Translations under genes and position numbers: made by a program
Part shown: positions 14,747 to 20,782 of the stretch, one piece after another
How positions within the stretch are numbered: position 1 is the stretch's first letter
Layout: the number at the start of each line of letters is the position of its first letter
Assembly (NCBI GenBank): GCA_038330145.1
Contig: JBBQNR010000049.1
Span: 1 to 21,285 of the forward strand
Source: JBBQNR01 sp038330145
Lineage (GTDB): Bacteria > Actinomycetota > Thermoleophilia > Solirubrobacterales > JBBDJG01
DNA length: 21,285 nt
Direction: 5' to 3'
The notes under the pieces: model-generated
What the model saw: the letters and a program-made list of their open reading frames with translations, nothing else
Told to the model about the DNA's origin: nothing
The model's database searches: none

Positions 14747-16239
14747 CGCCGAGCCGCCAAGTCTAGCCGTCCCCTGGCCGTCAGCCCCGTAGCCTCGGTG
14801 CGGACGCTCAGGATCACCCTTCCGAGCTGTGACAGCAGCGAGAGCAGCCGGTCCGGTCCGGGCAGCACCAGCTTCGCCAACTCAGCCAGACGGTGGGCGT
14901 CGCCGCGGAAGACCAGCGAGCCCACGCTGCCCCGGACCCTCCTGCCTGGAGTCGGCCGAGGAAGACCCGACAGCCCCGCCGATGCCACGATCGAGCCGCC
15001 GCGCACGGCGTAGCGCACCAGCACCAGTCGACCGCGCTGAACCCGCCAGTACCGGCCCGGTCCGAACCCGCTCGGCTGCACCGAGGTGCCCGGAACGATG
15101 TCGCCGATACCGATGTCGAAGGCCGGCTGCGCCCGGCCCAGCACCCGTTCGACCTCGGCTGCCTGGCCAGACCGAATACGCCCTTCCAGCGTCAGGGCCA
15201 CGGCCGACGGGAACGCCACCGACAGGTTGGTCACCTGGGCGAGCAGGTCGTCGTGGACGTCGATGCCGAAGAACGAACGCAGCTGGTTGGCCGCCGAGCG
15301 GTACTGGGAGTAGGCATCGGGGTCGGTCACCCCCAGCACCCGCTCGAGGAAGCGGGCCAGGCGGTCCGGCGCCAGCAGAGCGACCGCTGCACGCGCATTG
15401 GGGTCGTGCAGGCGGGGGCTCCGCGGGCCCGGCTCCAGCGGCAGGTCATCGTCCGACAACGCCGCGCGATTGCTGTGCAGCGAGAACTCGATCCTGGCGC
15501 CCCCCGCTGCAGCGAGCACCACGCCGTCGAAGTAGCCCAAGGAGCGCAGCCATGGCACTCGACGAAACAGCTCCGACTGATCAGGGTCGCGGGCGAGCAA
15601 CCGCTGCGCGTCGCCCGCGAGCCTTGCCGGCGCCTCGTCGCCCAGCCGCGCCAGCATGGTCAGCACGGCGTCCTGGAAGGCCATGCTGTCCGAGCCGGCG
15701 CCGGCATCGAGTGCCTGCTCGAGGTCGTTGCGAGAGTGACCGAGCACGACGACGTCGCCCTGCACCGCCCCGTATCCGGAGCCCTGCTTCCAGAGCAGCG
15801 CACCGTCGTGCTCCCCGGCGCTTGCGGCACGGCCGCGCTCGATGCGAGCCTGCACCTGGCGACCCAGGGCCTCGCCGTCTCGCACCTGCGTCGCGCCGAC
15901 GAGGCGCCCGCTGCCGACCAGCCCGAGCGCCAATGGGTTTCCGCGCTGAGCCGCCGGCAGCAGTTCGAGCCGGACGCCCGACGCCGCCACCAACCGCCGC
16001 ACCAGGGCGGGGAGCGCCGACTTGCTCTGCGCGGCCTGGAAGCGAGTCGGCACCGCTATTGCGACGCCGGAGCTGGCCGGCAGATATGCGAGCCCCGCCG
16101 CCAGAGCACCCGGCGGCCTGTCCGCAGAGTCATCGCCTCCGAGGCAGCCGGCAAGCCCCATGGCCAGCACGCCCGCCGCGATCGCGGCGAGGGCCCAGCG
16201 GAGCGGCCCTGCCGCCGCTGGACCCCGCGTCGCTTTCAT
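14743..16239 (-). CDS. lipoprotein, DUF3352-like, translationally coupled to fbiC
   Basis: Protein of 498 residues with a lipoprotein signal: basic start MKATRGPAAAGPLRW, a hydrophobic core, and the lipobox LAGC with Cys32 as the lipidated residue. The mature part starts with a short GGDDSADRP linker and then LAYLPASSGVAIAVPTRF, the kind of opening seen in DUF3352 proteins of Thermoleophilia. No catalytic motif is visible. The body alternates predicted strands and helices, with stretches such as RLVGATQVRDGEALG and VVLGHSRNDLEQAL that suggest two related halves. The family function is unknown to me. Its TGA overlaps the fbiC ATG, an unexpected partner for a cofactor enzyme. The promoter appears leaderless, with TAGCTT seven bases before the ATG at 16239. 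Confidence 0.78.
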   Translation of the reverse strand: MKATRGPAAAGPLRWALAAIAAGVLAMGLAGCLGGDDSADRPPGALAAGLAYLPASSGVAIAVPTRFQAAQSKSALPALVRRLVAASGVRLELLPAAQRGNPLALGLVGSGRLVGATQVRDGEALGRQVQARIERGRAASAGEHDGALLWKQGSGYGAVQGDVVVLGHSRNDLEQALDAGAGSDSMAFQDAVLTMLARLGDEAPARLAGDAQRLLARDPDQSELFRRVPWLRSLGYFDGVVLAAAGGARIEFSLHSNRAALSDDDLPLEPGPRSPRLHDPNARAAVALLAPDRLARFLERVLGVTDPDAYSQYRSAANQLRSFFGIDVHDDLLAQVTNLSVAFPSAVALTLEGRIRSGQAAEVERVLGRAQPAFDIGIGDIVPGTSVQPSGFGPGRYWRVQRGRLVLVRYAVRGGSIVASAGLSGLPRPTPGRRVRGSVGSLVFRGDAHRLAELAKLVLPGPDRLLSLLSQLGRVILSVRTEATGLTARGRLDLAARR

Positions 16240-16246
16240 GTTTTCG

Positions 16247-16252
16247 AAGCTA
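16247..16252 (-). promoter_or_regulatory. probable -10 box of a leaderless promoter for the lipoprotein-fbiC operon
   Basis: On the minus strand TAGCTT is followed by CGAAAAC and then ATG at 16239, and no ribosome binding site is present. The 42-base gap after the aquaporin gene therefore probably holds a separate promoter for the lipoprotein, fbiC, alcohol dehydrogenase run. The -35 region is not recognisable. Confidence 0.4.
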
Positions 16253-16281
16253 GCGCAACCGTTCCCGGCCGCGCGCCAGTC

Positions 16282-17070
16282 TTACGGCCTGGGCTTGGGC
16301 GCGTCCTGCCTCAGTCCCGCCGGCCCTGCTCCGGGAGCCGCAGTGGGACCACCGAGCCGGCCCTCGACGAACAGGAACCAGTAGGTGATCGCTCCCAGCA
16401 CACCACCCACGAGCGGTCCGACGATGTAGAGCCAGGCGTCGGCCCATTGACCCGCCACCAGTGCCGGGCCGAACCAGCGCGCCGGGTTGAACGAGCCGCC
16501 GGTCAGGGGAACACCGATCATCACGATAAAGCCCAGCGTGGTTCCGATCACCAGACCGGCCCAGTCACGCGCGGCGCGCGGATTGACAGCCACTGACGTC
16601 ACGGCCCAGACCAGGACGAAGGCGCCGATACCCTCCAGCACCGCGCCCTGAGCGACGCCACCGATCAGGGTGTCGTTCAGCGCCGGCGTGCCGACCTCCG
16701 CCGACTTGGCCCCGGCGGCCGCCGTGCCGTCAGCGATCTGGTCGGAGAGGATGAACTTGGTCACCAGCGCTCCGGCAACTCCGCCGGAGAGCTGAAGCAG
16801 GATGTAGACGACCGCGTCGTTGAGCCTGATCTTGCGTATTGCGGCCATGCCCAGCGTTACCGCCGGGTTGACGTGCGCGCCCGAGACGCTGCCGATCGAC
16901 TGCACCAGCAGGAATAGAACGAACGCGTGCACGAGCCCCACCACGGCGAAGTCGGAGCCGCCGCCCCCACCCGGGGTGACGAATAGAACGACCACCGTGG
17001 TGATGGCAAAGACGAGTAGGAAGGTTCCTAAGAACTCGGCCACATATGCGGCCGGGGACCTTTGTTCCAC
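16282..17070 (-). CDS. aquaporin family (MIP) channel
   Basis: Protein of 262 residues with six membrane helices and both pore half-helices, SGAHVNPAVT (Asn68) and GGSFNPARWFGP (Asn195), so it is an inner-membrane channel for water or small neutral solutes. By counting residues against E. coli AqpZ, the four selectivity-filter positions read His48, Val183, Gly192 and Arg198, in place of AqpZ Phe43, His174, Thr183 and Arg189. This pattern is wider than a strict water channel and close to that of plant TIP2 channels (His, Ile, Gly, Arg), which pass ammonia. There is no long extra loop of the glycerol facilitator kind. The C-terminus is a short Pro/Gly-rich tail. The start is GTG at 17070 with GGAGGT six bases upstream. 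Confidence 0.93.
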   Translation of the reverse strand: MEQRSPAAYVAEFLGTFLLVFAITTVVVLFVTPGGGGGSDFAVVGLVHAFVLFLLVQSIGSVSGAHVNPAVTLGMAAIRKIRLNDAVVYILLQLSGGVAGALVTKFILSDQIADGTAAAGAKSAEVGTPALNDTLIGGVAQGAVLEGIGAFVLVWAVTSVAVNPRAARDWAGLVIGTTLGFIVMIGVPLTGGSFNPARWFGPALVAGQWADAWLYIVGPLVGGVLGAITYWFLFVEGRLGGPTAAPGAGPAGLRQDAPKPRP

Positions 17071-17112
17071 TGTGACACCTCCGATATAGCCTGGGAGCTA
17101 AAGCGCGGGCAG

Positions 17113-17140
17113 TCTATACAGCAGCGCGGTCAGGGGTCAG
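17113..17140 (-). promoter_or_regulatory. candidate sigma70-type promoter for the aquaporin gene
   Basis: On the minus strand CTGACC (17140-17135) and TATAGA (17118-17113) are separated by 16 bases, giving reasonable -35 and -10 boxes in the 95-base gap upstream of the channel gene. A leader of about 35 bases carrying a normal ribosome binding site would follow. Confidence 0.4.
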
Positions 17141-17165
17141 GCCGCCATCGAGACCCAAAAATGCG

Positions 17166-17549
17166 CTATTGCGCCCGTCGGCGGGCGAACTCCTGACGCA
17201 CGCTCTCCGGTCTACCCCACATCGGGACCGCCTCAACCCGCCCCTCACGGACTCCGCTGACGGCCAGCTCACCTTCGATGCCGGCCTCGTCGAGCTGCCG
17301 AAGCGCGCCCTCGACGGTCTCCGCGGATGCCGCATGCCCGAAGTTGTTGGCGCAGATCAGGTGCCAGTGCCAGTCGCTGCGCGAGTAGGGCTGGGCGTTG
17401 CAGGTCGTCAGCAGCGTCGCCGCCTCCACATATCGGCTCTCGTCCGGGATGCGCAGGTCCAGCTCCAGGTCGGTCCAGTCGCCTGGAAGCGAGTCGACCA
17501 CTTGCTTGAAGGTCTCAGCGAGTGCCACGCTGCTCAAGGCTACAGCCAC
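17166..17549 (-). CDS. conserved-looking small protein of unknown function
   Basis: Protein of 127 residues with no signal peptide or membrane segment. The region FKQVVDSLPGDWTDLELDLRI recalls uncharacterised Thermoleophilia proteins, but I know no assigned role. Visible features are an acidic helix-strand start, the aromatic and His-rich stretch SDWHWHLICANNFGHAA near residues 58-74, and a C-terminal strand with VEAVPMWGRPESV. Two His flanking a Trp might suggest metal binding, but there is no known motif. The start is taken as GTG at 17549. A second GTG seven codons in (17528) is possible and neither has a good ribosome binding site. It is divergent from ygfZ with the 52-base hairpin repeat between, and lies 95 bases upstream of the aquaporin gene in the same direction. 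Confidence 0.6.
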   Translation of the reverse strand: MAVALSSVALAETFKQVVDSLPGDWTDLELDLRIPDESRYVEAATLLTTCNAQPYSRSDWHWHLICANNFGHAASAETVEGALRQLDEAGIEGELAVSGVREGRVEAVPMWGRPESVRQEFARRRAQ

Positions 17550-17556
17550 CCGCCAT

Positions 17557-17608
17557 TAGTGGCCCTTCTCGGAACGTTTGCGGTGAAACGTTTTGAGGAG
17601 GGCCACTA
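17557..17608 (+). repeat. 52-base hairpin repeat, short form of the 4461-4625 element
   Basis: Near-perfect inverted repeat TAGTGGCCCT...AGGGCCACTA. On the plus strand 23 consecutive pairs form (17557-17579 with 17586-17608), three of them G-U, with a six-base loop GCGGTG. It matches both ends of the 166-base element but lacks that element's interior. The same sense strand (TTCTCGGAACG first) reads toward the downstream gene ygfZ, as the long copy reads toward the HMG-CoA lyase gene. It occupies most of the 73-base gap between two divergent genes. Confidence 0.75.
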
Positions 17609-17612
17609 GAAT
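17583..17612 (+). promoter_or_regulatory. candidate ygfZ promoter formed by the repeat edge
   Basis: TAGAAT at 17607-17612 fits a -10 box well, and GTGAAA at 17583-17588 is a four-of-six match to TTGACA with an 18-base spacer. The -35 and the first two bases of the -10 belong to the repeat; the last four bases lie just outside. The box ends ten bases before the ATG at 17623 with no Shine-Dalgarno in between, so the mRNA may be leaderless or nearly so. Confidence 0.4.
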
Positions 17613-17622
17613 CGGTTGACAC

Positions 17623-18573
17623 ATGACGACGCAGGCGACAGCCGACCTGGAGCTGCAGTACCGCGCGATGCGGGAGGGCGTCGCGCTGGTCGATCCCGGG
17701 CGCGCAGCCCTGCGCGTCAGCGGCGCCGAGGCCGTCGGCTTCCTGCAAGGCCAGGTCACAAACGACGTCGACGCGCTGGAGCCGGGGAGGGGCTGCTACG
17801 CGCTGCTCCTCAACCCCAAGGGCAGGATCCTCGCCGACATGCGAGTTCTGATGCTGAGCCCCGAGGAGCTGCTGATCGACAGCCGGGAGCACGACACCCT
17901 GAGATCGAAACTTTCGATGTACACGATCGGGCGTGACGCTCGTGTATCCGATGCCGAGATGTCGGTGCTGTCGCTGGTCGGGCCCTCCGCAACTGCGGCA
18001 TTGGGGCTGGAGCCGCCCGAGGCCGAGCATGCCTTCGTGCAGGGCCGGCTTGGCGAGCTGAACGTGATCGCAGTCAGAACCGACGCCGGTGTCGACCTGC
18101 TCTTCGCCTCCGCGGACACCGGCTCGGTCGAGGCGCTGCTTGGCGAGAAAGCCTCGCAGCGCGCGATCGAGGAGGCGGCGGAGATCGTCCGCATCGAGAG
18201 CGGGCGGCCGCGTTACGGAATCGACATGAGCGCGGACAACCTGCCGGGAGAGGTCGGGCTGGAGCAGCGCGCCATCAGCTTCACGAAGGGCTGCTACGTG
18301 GGGCAGGAGCCGGTTGCCCGCATGCATCACCGCGGACATCCGAACCGGCATCTGCGCGGACTGCGGCTGTCCCTTCCCGCGGCGCCCGGCGACGCGCTCG
18401 AGGCGGGCGGCAAGCAGGTGGGAGCGATCACGTCCGCATGCGTGTCTCCCGCTCTGGGCCCGATCGCCCTGGCGTTCGTGCGTCGCGAGGTCGAGCCCGG
18501 CGCGCTGATCGAGGTCTCTTCGTCGAACGCGGCAGCGACGGTCCTCGAGCTGCCGTTCGAGCACGATGGATAG
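17623..18573 (+). CDS. ygfZ: folate-binding protein YgfZ (GcvT-like, iron-sulfur cluster maintenance)
   Basis: Protein of 316 residues, typical of YgfZ, a tetrahydrofolate-binding relative of the glycine cleavage T protein that helps assemble or repair iron-sulfur clusters. The diagnostic motif KGCYVGQE is at 222-229 with the conserved Cys224. The N-terminal GcvT-like fold shows VDPGRAALRVSGAEAVGFLQ, GQVTND and LLLNPKGRILADM. The C-terminal barrel follows RHLRGLRL. The start is ATG at 17623, with no ribosome binding site and a TAGAAT box ten bases upstream. Its last eight bases overlap the next gene. A role in supporting the many Fe-S or folate enzymes of the cell is expected. The two-cluster FbiC is one possible client in this window, but nothing shows that directly. 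Confidence 0.93.
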   Translation: MTTQATADLELQYRAMREGVALVDPGRAALRVSGAEAVGFLQGQVTNDVDALEPGRGCYALLLNPKGRILADMRVLMLSPEELLIDSREHDTLRSKLSMYTIGRDARVSDAEMSVLSLVGPSATAALGLEPPEAEHAFVQGRLGELNVIAVRTDAGVDLLFASADTGSVEALLGEKASQRAIEEAAEIVRIESGRPRYGIDMSADNLPGEVGLEQRAISFTKGCYVGQEPVARMHHRGHPNRHLRGLRLSLPAAPGDALEAGGKQVGAITSACVSPALGPIALAFVRREVEPGALIEVSSSNAAATVLELPFEHDG

Positions 18574-19576
18574 CCGCCGCACGGCGCAGCGCCCGGCCCG
18601 CGTCCTGAGCGCGGACAGCCCGCTGCTGGGTGGCCCACTTCCCGCCGAGGCCGGCGCCGAGGACCGTGCGCCGAGGACCGTGTACGACGAGAGCGCCGAC
18701 CTCTACCGGCTGCCCGAGCCCACACCCGAGCAGGCTCCCAGCCTGGGTGACCTCCGTGACCTGCGCAATCTGCTGCCGGATCCGGACCCCGAGCGCCAGG
18801 TGGACGACTGGGGCCGCTCGGAACGCGTTTTCCAAATGATCGAGCCGCTGCTGAACCTCTACTACCGCTACTGGTTCAGGGTCAAGGTGGAGGGGATAGA
18901 GCACGTCCCCGCGGACGGCGGAGCACTGCTGGTCTCGAACCACTCCGGCGCGCTGCCGCCGGATGCCCCGATGATCATGCAGGCGATTCGGAACGAGCAC
19001 TCGACGCCACGGCCGCTCTACATGATGGGGGAGAACTGGTTCAAGGGTTATCCCGGCGTCGGCATGCTGGCGACCAAGATCGGGATGGTCTCGGCCCACC
19101 CGGCCAACGCCCATCGCCTGCTACGGGACGAGGGCAAGCTGGCGCTCGTGTTCCCGGAAGGGCAGAAGGCCACACGCAAGGTCTACTGGCAGCGCTACAA
19201 GCTACGAAGGTTCGGCCGCGGCGGCTTCGTCAAGACCGCGATACGCGCGGGCGTTCCGATCGTCCCGATCGCGGTCGTCGGAGCCGAGGAGGCGATGCCG
19301 ATCTTCGCCCACGTGAAGCCGCTCGAGCGGCTCACCGGGCTGATCTACTTTCCCATCAACCACGCCTTCCCCCAGTTCGGCCTGCTCGCCGGGCTGATGT
19401 ACCTGCCGGCGAAGTTCCGCATCCGCTTCCTGGAACCGATCCACTTCGAGCGTCATGGCCCCGAAGCCGCCGACGACGTGGCGTTCGTGCAGCAGGCCGC
19501 CGACGACGTTCGCGCGCGCATCCAGACCTGCCTCGACCAGATGCTGAGGGAGCGCAAATCTGTCTGGCTCGGATAG
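18566..19576 (+). CDS. lysophospholipid/glycerol acyltransferase (PlsC-like) family protein
   Basis: Protein of 336 residues with a PlsC-type acyltransferase domain from about residue 90 on, following an unusual N-terminal extension of about 90 residues that is acidic, proline-rich and probably disordered. The catalytic motif reads NHSGALPPD (His126 to Asp133), six residues between His and Asp instead of the usual four. This spacing is known to me from a subgroup of actinobacterial PlsC-like proteins. The FPEG motif is at 196-199 in LALVFPEGQKATRK, and VPIVPIAVVGAEEAMP follows. Membrane association is likely through hydrophobic stretches near 92-105 and 300-320. ATG at 18566 overlaps the ygfZ stop by eight bases. 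The acyl acceptor cannot be read from sequence. Confidence 0.88.
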   Translation: MDSRRTAQRPARVLSADSPLLGGPLPAEAGAEDRAPRTVYDESADLYRLPEPTPEQAPSLGDLRDLRNLLPDPDPERQVDDWGRSERVFQMIEPLLNLYYRYWFRVKVEGIEHVPADGGALLVSNHSGALPPDAPMIMQAIRNEHSTPRPLYMMGENWFKGYPGVGMLATKIGMVSAHPANAHRLLRDEGKLALVFPEGQKATRKVYWQRYKLRRFGRGGFVKTAIRAGVPIVPIAVVGAEEAMPIFAHVKPLERLTGLIYFPINHAFPQFGLLAGLMYLPAKFRIRFLEPIHFERHGPEAADDVAFVQQAADDVRARIQTCLDQMLRERKSVWLG

Positions 19577-19583
19577 GACCCGG

Positions 19584-19599
19584 TCTCGGAACGTTCGCC
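19584..19599 (+). repeat. single-end copy of the repeat family after the acyltransferase gene
   Basis: TCTCGGAACGTTCGCC is a 16-base exact match to the reverse complement of 4601-4616, one arm of the long repeat. With the following CCGAGGACC it can form a small imperfect hairpin just after the acyltransferase stop. The rest of the 145-base gap to the lipoprotein holds a possible TAGGGT -10 box at 19671-19676 and nothing else I recognise. Confidence 0.4.
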
Positions 19600-19721
19600 G
19601 AGGACCTGCCAAGAGTGGAAACGCCCCGGTGAGGCGGCGATCCTAGACCTGGGACCGCGGCCGTATGGGATAGGGTGCGCCGTGCTTTTGAGAGGGAATC
19701 GGGACGGCAAGGTGGAGGGAA

Positions 19722-20150
19722 TTGAGCACAAAGGGGGTTAGGCCAGGCCAGGTCGTGCTGGCCACCTTGGTCATCGGCGTGCTGGTTGGATTCGCGGGCT
19801 GCGGAGGCAGCAGCGAGCGAACCAGCAACCTCAGGCCTCCCTCAACGATCAACTTGGCGGTCACGATCCAGGACGACGAGGTGACGGCTTCGCCTCCCAA
19901 GATCGGCGCCGGGCCGATCAACCTGCTGGCCAGCAACCAGTCGAGCGCCTCTCACAGGCTGACCATCGACGGGCCGCAGCTGAAGCAGTCCGTGGGGCCC
20001 ATCAATCCCAAGGACACAGCCACTCTGAAGGTGACGCTTCGTCCTGGCGAGTACACGATCACCGCCGAGGGCTCCTCCGGGCCAAAGCCGGAGACCCTGA
20101 CCGTCGGGCCCAAGCGCCCGGCCGCGAACAACGAGCTAGAGCTCCCCTAG
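19722..20150 (+). CDS. small lipoprotein with a cupredoxin-like beta-sandwich
   Basis: Protein of 142 residues. A lipoprotein signal is clear: STKGVRPGQ, hydrophobic VVLATLVIGVLVGF, then the lipobox FAGC with Cys27 and a Gly/Ser linker. The rest looks like a small all-beta domain ending in LRPGEYTITAEG, a strand-turn-strand seen at the end of cupredoxin-like domains. A single His (SHRLTIDG) is present. The Cys, Met and second His of a type 1 copper site are absent, so copper binding is unlikely. TTG at 19722 is used as the start because it gives the basic signal head and lies just after GGTGGAGGG. The next GTG would remove the basic residues. The function is unknown. It probably sits on the outer face of the cell membrane. 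Confidence 0.72.
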   Translation: MSTKGVRPGQVVLATLVIGVLVGFAGCGGSSERTSNLRPPSTINLAVTIQDDEVTASPPKIGAGPINLLASNQSSASHRLTIDGPQLKQSVGPINPKDTATLKVTLRPGEYTITAEGSSGPKPETLTVGPKRPAANNELELP

Positions 20151-20192
20151 CGGAACCGTCAAGCGGCGTCCTCGGCCGACCCTGTACTGACC
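20151..20192 (-). repeat. interior fragment of the structured repeat family
   Basis: Ungapped alignment of 20151-20192 with 4503-4544 gives 33 matches in 42 positions, including an exact 13-base core GCGGCGTCCTCGG (20163-20175). The inverted ends are missing. A GGCCGA...TCGGCC pair remains around it. It begins directly after the lipoprotein stop codon and fills part of the 131-base gap before the MarR gene, where it might also act as a terminator. Confidence 0.55.
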
Positions 20193-20266
20193 TACTCGGC
20201 CAGGCCCCCCGGGGACCTACCCGCTCTCTCTGTGACCCGTTCCACATAAGCAACCTTTCCGGGGCT

Positions 20267-20277
20267 GCAATAATTGC
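20267..20277 (+). promoter_or_regulatory. palindrome overlapping the marR -10 box, possible autoregulatory operator
   Basis: GCAAT-A-ATTGC is a perfect inverted repeat. It contains AATAAT (20269-20274), a five-of-six match to TATAAT that ends seven bases before the ATG at 20282, with no ribosome binding site. A second inverted pair TTGC...GCAA (20274-20277 with 20284-20287) overlaps the start codon. MarR proteins commonly repress their own operon by binding such sites. Confidence 0.45.
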
Positions 20278-20281
20278 GTCT

Positions 20282-20782
20282 ATGCAAGCTTCTGGCATCG
20301 AGTCCGGTGCGGTGACCGACACCCGAGAGCTTTCTCGGCATATCGGCGCCTTCTTCCTCTACCTGGCGAACGCCAGCAACCGGGACTTTCTGCCGGAGAC
20401 CTCCGAGCTGGACCTGTCGCTCACGCAGCTCAAGGCGCTGTTCCTGATCGGCGCTCCCACGGAGGAGCCGCTGTCGATGAAGAGCCTGGCCGAGGGGCTG
20501 GGCCTGTCGTTCGCGGCCACCAGCCGAGCGGTCGACGCCCTCTGCAAGCGAGGGTTGATGGACCGCGACGAGGACTCCGACGACCGCAGGATCAAGCGCG
20601 TCAGCCTCACCCTCAAGGGGCGGCGGGCGGTCGACCGGCTGACGGCGATACGGCTTGCGGGCCTGGAGCGTCTGGTCGAGACGTTCTCCCCCGACGAGCG
20701 CGAGAAGCTGGCCGTGGCCCTCGAGCCGATCCTGGCGCGCGAGGAGATTCGCCGCTTCCTGCCTCGCAGGAGCACGCGATGA
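20282..20782 (+). CDS. MarR-family transcriptional regulator
   Basis: Protein of 166 residues with the MarR winged helix-turn-helix at about 47-112. It shows LTQLKALFLI, the recognition region MKSLAEGLGLSFAATSRAVD, and the wing DSDDRRIKRVSLT, which fits the D-x-R-x-x-x-V wing pattern. Flanking helices would make the dimer. The start at ATG 20282 suits the probable leaderless promoter. GTG at 20312 is an alternative that loses only ten residues. The stop overlaps the ATG of the exporter gene as ATGA, so regulator and transporter are cotranscribed, the usual arrangement for a repressor relieved by the compound that the pump exports. No ligand can be inferred. Confidence 0.92.
   Translation: MQASGIESGAVTDTRELSRHIGAFFLYLANASNRDFLPETSELDLSLTQLKALFLIGAPTEEPLSMKSLAEGLGLSFAATSRAVDALCKRGLMDRDEDSDDRRIKRVSLTLKGRRAVDRLTAIRLAGLERLVETFSPDEREKLAVALEPILAREEIRRFLPRRSTR

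Noticed and set aside
14893..16596. 567-codon plus-strand frame opposite the lipoprotein and aquaporin genes
   Set aside because: It crosses two recognised genes and an intergenic promoter region, has no recognisable domain, and is rich in Arg, Pro and Ala as expected for antisense frames.
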